From Nitrososphaerota archaeon (GTDB lineage: Archaea > Thermoproteota > Nitrososphaeria > Nitrososphaerales > Nitrosopumilaceae): 64,000 bases of DNA. Positions 1 to 8,357 of this stretch are shown here, piece after piece. The translations under genes and the position numbers were made by a program. The stretch is from contig JAGWGB010000008.1 of assembly GCA_028867595.1 (NCBI GenBank), positions 1 to 64,000 on the forward strand, given 5' to 3'. The first letter of the stretch is position 1, and each line of letters begins with the position of its first letter. The notes beneath the pieces were generated by a model, which did no database searches, was not told where the DNA came from, and was given only the letters and a program-made list of their open reading frames with translations.

Positions 1-2
1 CG

Positions 3-521
3 CTTGGGCTGCGCGATGACGCAGAATTTTTGCTGTGGTTTGCAACAGATTCCGTTGAAAAAATACAGGATGTCGTATCAAAGTTGTATCTTACAGTTTT
101 TGGAAAATACATTGTCCCAAGACACGTCTATCTTTCCTGCACAAGGCCTTCAATCTATGCAAAAAATCCCACTATACATGGATGGCTTGCAGGAGAAGAG
201 CAAAAAAAATACGTTATAGTGTATCCATTTATCAAGACAAGGGAATGGTACCTCCTTCCGATGGAAAAGCGAAAGGACATGATGGCAGAGCATATTGCAG
301 TAGGGCACAAGTATCCTGAAGTGCTGCTTAACACGACATACTCTTTTGGAATTCACGATGAAGACTTTATGTTGGCATTTGAGACCGATGACCTTGACAA
401 GTTTCAGGACTTGATAATGGACCTGCGGGAGACTCGGGTCAGCGAGTACATCAAGGTTGACACGCCAATGATCGTCTGCGTAAAAAAAGACCTTATCCCC
501 TTGATAAGGAGCCTAGGATAA
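3..521 (+). CDS. Chlorite dismutase/HemQ-like heme protein, 5' truncated by window edge
   Basis: The reading frame is open to the first base of the window, so the N-terminus is missing; about 172 residues remain. The stretch YPFIKTREWYLLP followed by MMAEHIAVGHKY matches the coproheme decarboxylase (ChdC/HemQ) branch of the chlorite dismutase family: the Tyr of YP.IK is the catalytic Tyr of HemQ and the His of AEH fits the proximal heme ligand. The C-terminal part (FGIHDEDFMLAFETDD, then DTPMIVC) is also typical. It lies in a tetrapyrrole cluster with a siroheme decarboxylase, so conversion of Fe-coproporphyrin III to heme is a reasonable inference, but heme sensing or another role is possible. 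The next gene starts inside its stop codon. Confidence 0.8.
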   Translation, partial: LGLRDDAEFLLWFATDSVEKIQDVVSKLYLTVFGKYIVPRHVYLSCTRPSIYAKNPTIHGWLAGEEQKKYVIVYPFIKTREWYLLPMEKRKDMMAEHIAVGHKYPEVLLNTTYSFGIHDEDFMLAFETDDLDKFQDLIMDLRETRVSEYIKVDTPMIVCVKKDLIPLIRSLG

Positions 522-1066
522 TGAAGGCACTAAAGGAATGGGCAACCGTAATCAAGGCACTTGAGAATGGAAACCAGACTGTCTTGCTAAGAAAGGGAGG
601 AATTCTTGAGACTGCTTCTGGGTTTAAGGTTGAGGCATCAAAGTTTGCACTGTTTCCAACTTATGAGCACCAAGAAAATGCATCTTTGAAATCTCAATAC
701 TATGGATATCTCGCAGATGCAAGGGAGAGCCAGCCTGACGAAGGACATAACGTCATTACATCAATTGCCGAGGTTGTGGAGGAGCATGATGTATCCTCAA
801 TTGAAAAGATTGAGCAGCTTGCACCGTTTCATATATGGAGCGACTCTTACATTGTAGAAAGGATGAACTGGATGCCTTCAAAACCTATGAAGGCTCTCTT
901 TCTTCGGGTCTTCAAGATCCCAGAAGTAAAGATACCTGTACTGCCAGATTACCACGGTTGCAAATCTTGGATAGAATTAAATGTAAATCCAGAGGCTGGA
1001 AAAGCTGTTTTGAGTGATGCTGAGCTTGAATCCCAACTGGCACAGTTTAGGAGAATTGTAAATTGA
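521..1066 (+). CDS. DUF1802 family protein
   Basis: Conserved protein of 181 residues that I recognise as DUF1802 (early LLRKGGILE motif, then FALFPTYEHQ, later LPDYHGCKSWIEL). No biochemical function is known to me. The ATG overlaps the upstream TAA (TAATG) and its own TGA overlaps the TTG start of the aldo/keto reductase, so the three genes are translationally coupled. No signal peptide or membrane segment is visible. Confidence 0.75.
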   Translation: MKALKEWATVIKALENGNQTVLLRKGGILETASGFKVEASKFALFPTYEHQENASLKSQYYGYLADARESQPDEGHNVITSIAEVVEEHDVSSIEKIEQLAPFHIWSDSYIVERMNWMPSKPMKALFLRVFKIPEVKIPVLPDYHGCKSWIELNVNPEAGKAVLSDAELESQLAQFRRIVN

Positions 1067-2061
1067 AGTATAGGACTCTTGGCAAAAGCGGAATCAAGGT
1101 ATCAGAGATAGGATTTGGTGCATGGACGCTTGGCCTTGACTGGTGGGGAAAAAAGATTGAAGACGACGAGGCAAAAAGGCTGCTAAAACGTGCATATGAC
1201 TTGGGAATTAATTATTTTGAGACAGGAGACATTTACGGAAGGGGAAAGAGCGAGGAGCTAATAGGCGAAGTCTTCTCCGGAATGCGAGACGATATCGTAA
1301 TATCAACAAAGTATGGATATGACATTTACAGCGGAGCCCAGATAGGCCACAAGGAACTTCCGCAAAAGTTTACACCAGAATTTACTGATTTTGCACTAGA
1401 AAAAAGCCTTGAGAGGCTTCAAACAGATTATCTTGACGTGTATGGACTGCACAACCCAAAGATTCACACGATTCGGGACAAGCAACTCTTTGACCATATT
1501 GACAGCAAGGTAAAGGAGGGAACAGTCAGGAGCTACCAAATTGCACTGGGTCCTGCCATCGGATGGACACAGGAGGGGCTTGAGGCAATGGAGCGCACAC
1601 AAGCAACTGCAGTACAAACAGTTTACAACATCTTGGAGCAAAACCCAGGAAACATACTGATCGAAAACGGAGAAAAGCACAACGTCGGAATCCTTGTGCG
1701 AGTTCCAGATGCATCTGGAATACTTACAGGAAAGGTTACTGCAGACACAAAGATCAGCGAAAAGGACCACCGCTCTGTTAGAAGCGGCGACTGGGTAAAG
1801 CAATCGCTTCATAAAGTCGATCAGTTGATGCCAATTGCAAAAAAATATGGATGGAACATAACTGAGCTTGCAATCAAGTTCATCTTGTCATACAAGGGAA
1901 TCTCTTCAGTGCTACCAACTGTTGTAAGCGAAGAAGAGATTGTAATGTTCTCAGAAATGTCTGACGGCAAGTATCTTGATCTATCCGATAGAAATGAGAT
2001 AACAAATCTTTTCAGCCAATGGCCTCCTTATGATCTCAAAGCGTCTGTGCAAACAGCATAA
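1063..2061 (+). CDS. Aldo/keto reductase
   Basis: TIM-barrel NAD(P)H-dependent oxidoreductase of 332 residues; starts at a TTG overlapping the stop of the DUF1802 gene (TTGA). The N-terminus (YRTLGKSGIKVSEIGFGAW) is the classical AKR opening. Catalytic Tyr is in GDIYGRGKSEE, Lys in ISTKYGYD and His in VYGLHNP. The Asp that normally precedes (FDTA) is replaced by Glu (FETG), a conservative but unusual change. The substrate is unknown; co-transcription with a heme protein may be incidental. Confidence 0.85.
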   Translation: MKYRTLGKSGIKVSEIGFGAWTLGLDWWGKKIEDDEAKRLLKRAYDLGINYFETGDIYGRGKSEELIGEVFSGMRDDIVISTKYGYDIYSGAQIGHKELPQKFTPEFTDFALEKSLERLQTDYLDVYGLHNPKIHTIRDKQLFDHIDSKVKEGTVRSYQIALGPAIGWTQEGLEAMERTQATAVQTVYNILEQNPGNILIENGEKHNVGILVRVPDASGILTGKVTADTKISEKDHRSVRSGDWVKQSLHKVDQLMPIAKKYGWNITELAIKFILSYKGISSVLPTVVSEEEIVMFSEMSDGKYLDLSDRNEITNLFSQWPPYDLKASVQTA

Positions 2062-2105
2062 AGGGACTTGGGCAAACTGATTTCTTGCTATTTTTGGTGA
2101 CATAG

Positions 2106-2636
2106 ATGGTAACAGTAAACAAAAAGACATCGACTATGACATTTCGAATCGATGAAGACGTGCTAAACAAACTTCGCACAGAGTCAGAACACAGGGAGAC
2201 AAGCCTTAACACATTTGTCAACCAAATCTTCAAGCGATATGTAGAATGGGACATGTTCGAGTCCAAGGTGGGAATGGTTCCTATTGCAAAACCGATTATA
2301 GTTGAACTTTTTGGAAAGATGTCAAAAGAAGAGATAGTTGAGATGGCAAATCGAATAGGAAAAAATGTCGTAAGGGATATCGCGTTATTCATGAAAGGAG
2401 ATATCAACCTGACTTCTTTTCTTTCTTGGTTTGAGGCAAGGATGAAGGCATCATCAATTGAAATAAACCATAACATCAAAAACGGATATCACACGTTTAT
2501 TGTAAAGCATGATCTCGGGGACAACTGGTCGCTGTACCACAAGACCGTGCTTGAATTGATATTTGCCGATGTGCTTGACAAAAAAATCCAGTTTGACTAC
2601 AACGCTGGCATGATCTCCTTCAAGTTCAGCGACTAG
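2106..2636 (+). CDS. Ribbon-helix-helix N-terminal protein, archaeal conserved
   Basis: 176 residues. Residues 8-50 (STMTFRIDEDVLNKL, then TSLNTFVNQIFKRYVE) look like a MetJ/Arc-type ribbon-helix-helix DNA-binding unit. The remaining 125 residues form an alpha/beta domain I do not recognise. Likely a DNA-binding regulator or antitoxin-like protein; there is no adjacent toxin gene. It starts with ATG 44 nt after the aldo/keto reductase. Confidence 0.6.
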   Translation: MVTVNKKTSTMTFRIDEDVLNKLRTESEHRETSLNTFVNQIFKRYVEWDMFESKVGMVPIAKPIIVELFGKMSKEEIVEMANRIGKNVVRDIALFMKGDINLTSFLSWFEARMKASSIEINHNIKNGYHTFIVKHDLGDNWSLYHKTVLELIFADVLDKKIQFDYNAGMISFKFSD

Positions 2637-2708
2637 ATGTTTGCAACTGTTTGCACATAAGCACAATCTAATCGCCCTTGTTATATTGTATCTAATGAAT
2701 CAAGTCTT

Positions 2709-3032
2709 GTGCAAGTCCTTCTTTTGGGAAGAGATGTAGAGCAAGAAGACACGCGAATAGAGATACTGAAAATTATATCAAACGAGCAGGCAATGCAGAT
2801 ACTTGAATGCAGCATGGATACGCCAAAATCCGCACACGAGATAAACTCTGCATGCAACATCCCGCTAACTCAGGTGTATCGATGGATACGAAAACTGCAC
2901 AACTTGGGATTTGTCAAGATATCTGGTGCGACAAACAACTCTGGCAAAAAATATTTCATGTACAAAAGCAAGGTCAAGACAGTCAAGGTTACACTTGATG
3001 CCATTCCAGGCCCGAGAATCGAAGTATCGTAG
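2709..3032 (+). CDS. Winged-helix transcriptional regulator (ArsR-like)
   Basis: 107 residues with a GTG start. The segment from about residue 25 to 75 (NEQAMQILECSMDTPKSAHEINSACNIPLTQVYRWIRKLHNLGFVKI, spanning the helix-turn-helix) matches small archaeal winged-helix proteins. It lies tail-to-tail with the siroheme decarboxylase gene (12 nt apart), so a role in regulating heme genes is possible but not shown. Confidence 0.65.
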   Translation: MQVLLLGRDVEQEDTRIEILKIISNEQAMQILECSMDTPKSAHEINSACNIPLTQVYRWIRKLHNLGFVKISGATNNSGKKYFMYKSKVKTVKVTLDAIPGPRIEVS

Positions 3033-3044
3033 GACTGGATTATT

Positions 3045-4058
3045 TTATGCAGGAATTGTCTCTTCTATCTTAAACTCATGCTCGACAAAATATTCCACGC
3101 GAGTTTTCTTAAATTCCCTTGAGCTAAATAGTATCTTGTAATCGTGCACATCTATCTGGTTCTGGATCTCTTGGGCAACCTTTTGTGCATCGTCATTTGA
3201 CTTGCAGTGGATCATTGAAAACACATTGTATGGCCAGTCTGCATATACGGGCCTCTGGTAGCAGTGGCTTACCTGCGGAAAAGAGCCAAGCTTTGCGCCT
3301 ACCTCTTCTATTCTTTCGTCTGGAACCTTCCACACTATCATGCCGTTTGAGACAAAACCTGCCTCTCTATGCCTAAGTATTGCCGCAAACCTTCGCATGA
3401 CGCCAATCTCTTCGTAATACTTGGCTTTTTCAAGAAGCTGCTCTTCTGTGATTCCAAGGCTTTGTGCAGATTTTAAAAATGGCCTCTCAGTTATCTCTAA
3501 ATCTTTTTGAAGTTCGCGTATGAATTTCTTGTCTTCTTCAGTTGCAACAAACTTTACATCTAGAATCTTTTTCTTTTCCTCGCTTGGCTTGACTTCGGCC
3601 TTTTTTTCTTCAACCATCTCAAGCTTTACTCCTATCTTGAACAGCTTTATTGTCGGAAGCATCCTTACCTTGTTGATTCCTTGTAATTTTGAAAACTTGT
3701 CAATCTCTGACTTGAGGTCCGAGCCTGGAGGGACTGCAAGTGTGAACCACAGGTTGTACTCATGATTCCTTTCGTAATTGTGGCTGACACCTGGGTGCCT
3801 GTTTATCTGATTTGCGATATAGTCAAGCTTGTCAGGTGATATTGCCATGGCAACAAGTGCGCTCTTGTACCCAAGCCTTCGCGTATCAAAGATTGCGCTA
3901 AGCTGCCTTATCACTCCTGATTTCTTGAGCGTCTCTAGCCTTTTTGTTAATTCATCATATGAGATTTGAAATTTTTCTGCAATCTCAGAATATGGTCTTG
4001 GAACAAGAGGAAACGTCCACTGAATCTCATTTAGAATCTCTTTGTCCAGCTTGTCCAT
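3045..4058 (-). CDS. ahbAB: Siroheme decarboxylase, AhbA-AhbB fusion (Lrp/AsnC fold)
   Basis: Removes two acetate carboxylates from siroheme to give 12,18-didecarboxysiroheme in the alternative heme pathway. Two tandem AsnC-like units are visible in 337 residues: unit 1 (about 1-150) with VSHNYERNHEYNLWF, and unit 2 (about 180-337) with VSHCYQRPVYADWPYNVF, the hallmark substrate-site motifs of AhbA and AhbB. An acidic/Lys-rich linker (EEKKAEVKPSEEKKK) joins them. The frame is open upstream, but the Met at 4058 begins the first HTH (MDKLDKEILNEIQW), and the extra sequence would overlap the divergent precorrin-2 dehydrogenase gene, so 4058 is chosen. In many archaea AhbA and AhbB are separate proteins. 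Confidence 0.85.
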   Translation of the reverse strand: MDKLDKEILNEIQWTFPLVPRPYSEIAEKFQISYDELTKRLETLKKSGVIRQLSAIFDTRRLGYKSALVAMAISPDKLDYIANQINRHPGVSHNYERNHEYNLWFTLAVPPGSDLKSEIDKFSKLQGINKVRMLPTIKLFKIGVKLEMVEEKKAEVKPSEEKKKILDVKFVATEEDKKFIRELQKDLEITERPFLKSAQSLGITEEQLLEKAKYYEEIGVMRRFAAILRHREAGFVSNGMIVWKVPDERIEEVGAKLGSFPQVSHCYQRPVYADWPYNVFSMIHCKSNDDAQKVAQEIQNQIDVHDYKILFSSREFKKTRVEYFVEHEFKIEETIPA

Positions 4059-4149
4059 GTATACAAAAAGCGAGCTGTAATTACAATTAAAAATGTTGCC
4101 TAGATTTTCATGGAATCTATAAATATCTTGTACAGGCATTGCGTGATCA

Positions 4150-4803
4150 TTGATAGTTGATCTCAACCTAAAGGGAAATCTTGTAATTGTTGTAGGTGGA
4201 GGAAACGAGGGACTAAAGAAGGTCAATGCTTTGCTTACCCAAGACTGCAAGATTCTTCTTATCAGCGATTCGACTAACAGGCAGATAGACAAGTACGTAA
4301 AACAAAAAAAGATAGAGTTTAAAAAAATAAAACTTACAAATGCTGATTTTATAAAAAAATACAAGCCATTTGCAGTTCTTGCAACAACAGACGACAGGGA
4401 ACTTAACCGAAAAATTGTAGAGCAGGCAAAAAAGATGCGGTGCTATGCATATGCTGCAGACGACCCCGAAGTAAGCGACTTTGCGTTTGGTTCTGTGATA
4501 AACATCCAGGATACCGTCCAGATCGCAGTCTCAACCGGAGGGCGAAGTCCTGCAATGGCAAGAAGGCTTAGGATGCAGGCAGAGAAGATATTCAAGAAAC
4601 TTGTCACAAAAGAGGACATTAGCCAGATAAAGCTGCAAGACTTTGCAAGGCGTGCAGCAAAGACAAAACTTGGTACATTTCCTGAGCGTAAAAAGTTCCT
4701 CTACAGGGTTATGAATGATAATCATATCAAACAATTAATAGCTGACGGAAATCTAAAAAAAGCACAGAAAAAGGTAATCGAGATGTTGGGTGATCTTAAC
4801 TGA
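4150..4803 (+). CDS. Precorrin-2 dehydrogenase / sirohydrochlorin ferrochelatase-type protein
   Basis: NAD-dependent oxidation of precorrin-2 to sirohydrochlorin. The 217 residues have the CysG-N/Met8 layout: Rossmann motif VIVVGGGNEGLKKVNALL near the N-terminus, ATTDDRELN, and STGGRSPAMARRLR in the dimerisation part. TTG start; a TATA-like CTATAAATA lies about 30 nt upstream, consistent with a leaderless mRNA, and is shared with the divergent ahbAB gene. The stop codon overlaps the proposed CTG start of hemA. Confidence 0.85.
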   Translation: MIVDLNLKGNLVIVVGGGNEGLKKVNALLTQDCKILLISDSTNRQIDKYVKQKKIEFKKIKLTNADFIKKYKPFAVLATTDDRELNRKIVEQAKKMRCYAYAADDPEVSDFAFGSVINIQDTVQIAVSTGGRSPAMARRLRMQAEKIFKKLVTKEDISQIKLQDFARRAAKTKLGTFPERKKFLYRVMNDNHIKQLIADGNLKKAQKKVIEMLGDLN

Positions 4804-6056
4804 CAAATCAAGTAATTAACGCAAGAGTTACTTTTAGAAAGTCACCAATACACATGCTTGAGAGGTTTACATTTCGCGATCTTGATTCAGCATACGAATC
4901 TTTCTTGAGGCATTCCGGACTGCAAGAGTGCGTGCTGTTGCAGACATGCAACAGGGTGGAACTTTTTGGACTAGGAAACGGCGAGAACCTTGACAAGATA
5001 AAAAAGACATGGGCATCAGTATCGGGACTTGAAGAAAATGCATTCAAGGAAAATTTGGAGATAAGTCACGGAACTGAAGCCTACCAACATCTGCTAAAGC
5101 TAACATCAGGTCTTGATTCTCTAGTTATTGGAGAAGAGCAAATTCTAGGGCAGATAAAAGAATCAATCGGAACTGCACGAAACATGAATGCATCTGGTGC
5201 GACACTTAACACGCTATTTGAGAAGGCGATTCGCGTAGGAACGCGTGTAAGGCAGGCAACCGGAATAAGCAAGGGAAGCATCTCTATTGGTTCCATGGCA
5301 GTAAAGCTTGCCGAGGAAAACATTGATGACCTAAAATCAAAGAAGATACTCTTGATTGGAACAGGCGAGGCTGCAAGCCTTGTTGCAAAATCGCTCAAAA
5401 AGCGTGGAATAGACTTTGACGTTACAAGCAGAACATTTGAGCGCTCAAAATCTTTTGCAGAGACGGCAGGGGGAAAACCAGTGCGCTTTGAAAACACGAT
5501 TGCAAATTTCAAGCTAATTGACGTGCTTTTTGTAGCAACAGTTGCGCCGTACTTTTTGGTAACATATGACAGAATCAAAGAAGCGATGGAATCGCGCAAA
5601 AACGGCATGATGATAATGGACCTTTCAAACCCAAGAACTGTAGACGAAAAAGTTGCAACTATCAAAAAGATAAAGATGATGAACCTAGACCAGATTGCAG
5701 AAATGGTAGACAAGAACATGCGCACAAGGATGGGCGTGGTCTCGGCAGCGGAGAAGATAATTAACGAGGAGATCCCAGTAATGGAGGCTGCAATGAAAAG
5801 ACTCGAAGTAGAACCAATAGTAAAAGGTGTCTTCAAAGAAATTGATCAGGCTAGAATCAAGGAACTAAAAAAAGCATTGCAGATGCTAGGCGAAAAAGAC
5901 GAGCAAAAAATTCGTATCATTGATCAGCTAACGCAAGCCATAGTGGAAGACATCATATCTGTCCCGATGAACAACCTGCGCAAGGCATCAGAGCAGGGAG
6001 ACTCGGAGATTCTCAAGACTGTCACAAAGCTCTTTGACTATAAGACAAAAGAGTAA
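4800..6056 (+). CDS. hemA: Glutamyl-tRNA reductase
   Basis: Reduces glutamyl-tRNA(Glu) to glutamate-1-semialdehyde, the first step of 5-aminolevulinate synthesis. The active-site Cys is in LLQTCNRVELFG; LVIGEEQILGQIK and the NADPH motif LIGTGEAASLVAKSL follow. The first ATG is at 4854, but the family's N-terminal strand (INARVTFRKSPI, matching the GluTR opening strand) is encoded upstream of it in the same frame. The only candidate codon between the in-frame TAA at 4797 and that strand is CTG at 4800, which overlaps the upstream TGA as CTGA. I therefore extend to 4800 (418 residues), with the start codon uncertain. Confidence 0.85.
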   Translation: MTNQVINARVTFRKSPIHMLERFTFRDLDSAYESFLRHSGLQECVLLQTCNRVELFGLGNGENLDKIKKTWASVSGLEENAFKENLEISHGTEAYQHLLKLTSGLDSLVIGEEQILGQIKESIGTARNMNASGATLNTLFEKAIRVGTRVRQATGISKGSISIGSMAVKLAEENIDDLKSKKILLIGTGEAASLVAKSLKKRGIDFDVTSRTFERSKSFAETAGGKPVRFENTIANFKLIDVLFVATVAPYFLVTYDRIKEAMESRKNGMMIMDLSNPRTVDEKVATIKKIKMMNLDQIAEMVDKNMRTRMGVVSAAEKIINEEIPVMEAAMKRLEVEPIVKGVFKEIDQARIKELKKALQMLGEKDEQKIRIIDQLTQAIVEDIISVPMNNLRKASEQGDSEILKTVTKLFDYKTKE

Positions 6057-6090
6057 CAAATTATATTGCTAGAAAATCGTATTTTTTGTA

Positions 6091-7071
6091 ATGTCTTACC
6101 CTAACGTACGTCTCAGAAGGCTGCGAAAGAGCGGAAAGATTCGAGAACTGTTAGAAGAGGTCAGACTTTCACCAAAGGATCTTATCTGTCCAATATTTGT
6201 GCAAGAGGATCTCAAATCAAAACTTCAGGGCGAGTCCATGCCAGGGTTTGAGAGACTGCCGCTAAAAGATGTTGTAGATGAAGTACACTCTATTGCAAAT
6301 CTCAAAATTCCTGCAATCATGGTATTTGGAATTCCGTCACACAAGGATGACGGCGGAACATCGGCGTTTGCGCAAGACGGCGTCGTACAAAAAGCAATAT
6401 CTGAAATAAGAAAAAATCTCGGAAACGAGATTGCAATCATGTCTGATGTCTGCCTTTGCCAGTACACAAGCTCAGGGCACTGTGGACTTGTAAAGGGAGA
6501 TAAAATTGACAACGACTCTAGCCTTGACGTATTGGCAAAGACTGCAGTAAGCCAGGCCAGGGCAGGAGCTGATGTGGTATCGCCATCTGCTATGATGGAC
6601 GGGCAGGTAAAGGCAATAAGGACTGCACTTGACGACGCAGGATTCACAGACGTGGCAATAATGTCACACTCTGCAAAACACAGGTCATCTCTTTACTCGC
6701 CTTTCAAGGACATGGCGCACTCGGCTCCCAAGTTTGGAGACCGCAAGACCTACCAACTTCCATACACAAACCCAAAAGAGGCCATGCGCGAAGTTGAGAC
6801 CGACATTGCAGAAGGCGTCGATGTCGTAATGATAAAGCCTGCACTTGCATACCTTGACTTGATTGCAATGACAAGGAGCAGGTTCAACATACCAATAGCT
6901 GCATACAGCGTATCAGGAGAATACGCACTGGTCAAGGCAGCTGCGATGCAGGGGTGGATAGACGAAAAAGAAGTAACACTTGAGCTCTTGACTGCAATAA
7001 AGAGGGCAGGGGCTGACATGATAGTAACATATTTCTCAAAGATTGCCGCCAATGCTCTTGCCGAGAAATGA
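6091..7071 (+). CDS. hemB: Delta-aminolevulinic acid dehydratase (porphobilinogen synthase)
   Basis: Condenses two 5-aminolevulinates to porphobilinogen. Of 326 residues, the zinc-type site is visible as DVCLCQYTSSGHCG. The Schiff-base lysines are in SHSAKHRSSLYSPFKD and VMIKPALAYLDL. It is 35 nt downstream of hemA with its own TATA-like stretch (ttatattgc). The TGA overlaps the ATG of the next small gene (ATGA). Confidence 0.95.
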   Translation: MSYPNVRLRRLRKSGKIRELLEEVRLSPKDLICPIFVQEDLKSKLQGESMPGFERLPLKDVVDEVHSIANLKIPAIMVFGIPSHKDDGGTSAFAQDGVVQKAISEIRKNLGNEIAIMSDVCLCQYTSSGHCGLVKGDKIDNDSSLDVLAKTAVSQARAGADVVSPSAMMDGQVKAIRTALDDAGFTDVAIMSHSAKHRSSLYSPFKDMAHSAPKFGDRKTYQLPYTNPKEAMREVETDIAEGVDVVMIKPALAYLDLIAMTRSRFNIPIAAYSVSGEYALVKAAAMQGWIDEKEVTLELLTAIKRAGADMIVTYFSKIAANALAEK

Positions 7072-7379
7072 GAGATTATGACGGCTTTGAGATAGATCGA
7101 GCATTTGACCTATTACCGCATGTTGTGGGCGCAAGCTGGGCAACAATCTGGTTTCGTATGAATAGAATCAGAAAGCCAACCGTTACTGAATTTCGAAACA
7201 AGGTGGTAGAATATTACAAGATGCTCGGGCCGCTTGCAGACTCGTATCCGCAAGATGAAAAGTTTGCAGATATGGCGCGACACGTAAAAACGCTATACCA
7301 AAAAGAGATGGAGCGAATTCTTGCAGGAAAAAACGAAGAGATCGAAAAAAGATTCAAGAGATACGTGGATTACGGCTAG
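7068..7379 (+). CDS. Conserved hypothetical protein coupled to hemB
   Basis: 103 residues, mostly helical, with no motif I recognise. The ATG overlaps the hemB stop (ATGA) so the two are co-translated. The 3' end overlaps the convergent HD-domain gene by four bases, where a CTAG serves both stop codons. There are no Cys pairs and no membrane segment. Confidence 0.65.
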   Translation: MRDYDGFEIDRAFDLLPHVVGASWATIWFRMNRIRKPTVTEFRNKVVEYYKMLGPLADSYPQDEKFADMARHVKTLYQKEMERILAGKNEEIEKRFKRYVDYG

Positions 7380-8023
7380 ATCTCAGTCTTAAGCTCGTCT
7401 AGAAACTGCTTCATTATCTTCATCCTTCTTCTTGCTTCAACCTTTGCACTCTTTGTGTTCATCTTTTTTTCAAGCAAGAGCAACTTTCTGTAAAAATGAT
7501 CAAGCGTCCAAACAGTATCGTCTGGCTTGCGATTTTTGCAAAAAGGATCTTTACTGTTGTAAAAATGCCTGCCCTCTGAGCCTCCGACAGAAAATGCCCT
7601 TGCAATACCAATGGAGCCTATCGCATCAAGCCTATCTGCATCCTGAAGTATCTTTCCTGTGATTGTCTTTGGTACCTTGCCCCTTGAGAAGCTGTGGTCT
7701 AAAATTGCATCTGAAATTATCTCTATCTCGTTTTTTGTATATCTGTATCTTGTCAAAATTTTTGCCGCCTTGGCGGAGCTTGCAACCGAAGCGTTTTTTG
7801 ATCTTGGGTCAGACTTGGGATATGAAACAATGTCATGCAACAAGGCTGCTGCAAGAACAAGTCTTGGGTTTGCATGCTCTTTTCTTGCAAGTTTTTTGGA
7901 ATTGTTGTAGACTCGCATGATGTGCTCAAAATCATGGGCAGGGTCGTTTCTTCCAACCTGGTCTTTTACAATTTTTTTCAATCTTTCAATCGAATCCAAA
8001 CCCGAGTTTTCGTATGGAAACAC
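7376..8023 (-). CDS. HD-domain phosphohydrolase
   Basis: 215 residues with the HD metal-site pattern: HDFEHIMRVYNNS, then AALLHDIVSYPKSD, and ILQDADRLDAIG further on. This arrangement matches YedJ/PF01966-like soluble phosphohydrolases acting on nucleotides or related phosphate esters; the substrate cannot be told from sequence. Encoded convergently to the hemB operon. Confidence 0.8.
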   Translation of the reverse strand: MFPYENSGLDSIERLKKIVKDQVGRNDPAHDFEHIMRVYNNSKKLARKEHANPRLVLAAALLHDIVSYPKSDPRSKNASVASSAKAAKILTRYRYTKNEIEIISDAILDHSFSRGKVPKTITGKILQDADRLDAIGSIGIARAFSVGGSEGRHFYNSKDPFCKNRKPDDTVWTLDHFYRKLLLLEKKMNTKSAKVEARRRMKIMKQFLDELKTEI

Positions 8024-8194
8024 ATGGACATAAACTGGTTGCAGGCATGGATGTAAACCAACAAGACATGGAAATTTCAGAATTTATCCGTGATCTTTGA
8101 ATTTCATGGAACAATATTACAAAAGATTCCCCTTTTTCCAAGAAATAGATGAATCGTTCAATATCCTTATAAATAAAAATTGTATAATGATACC

Positions 8195-8317
8195 ATGAGC
8201 TCAAAGGCGTGGAAATGTTATCGCTGCAACCTTGTTTTCACTGATGAAACCCACGCCAACTTGCATGTAGATCTCTCAAAACATACCGTAAGAGAGATCG
8301 ATATGATACGGGCCTGA
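8195..8317 (+). CDS. 40-residue putative zinc-finger protein
   Basis: Short ORF (ATG at 8195, TGA at 8315) with the pattern CYRCNLVFTDETHANLH and a further His eight residues on, resembling a single C2H2-like zinc finger. A good TATA box (CCTTATAAATA, about 8166-8176) sits about 20-27 nt upstream of the ATG, as expected for a leaderless archaeal mRNA. Function unknown. Confidence 0.6.
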   Translation: MSSKAWKCYRCNLVFTDETHANLHVDLSKHTVREIDMIRA

Positions 8318-8357
8318 ACACGATAATCTTATTGCTAAAGGCAATCAAGTACACTTG

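Noticed and set aside
1396-1812. Antisense 138-residue frame within the aldo/keto reductase gene
   Set aside because: Shadow frame of a clearly coding strand; no family features.
4059-4364. N-terminal extension of the siroheme decarboxylase frame
   Set aside because: It overlaps the divergent precorrin-2 dehydrogenase, includes its promoter, and is not domain-like; the first HTH begins at 4058.
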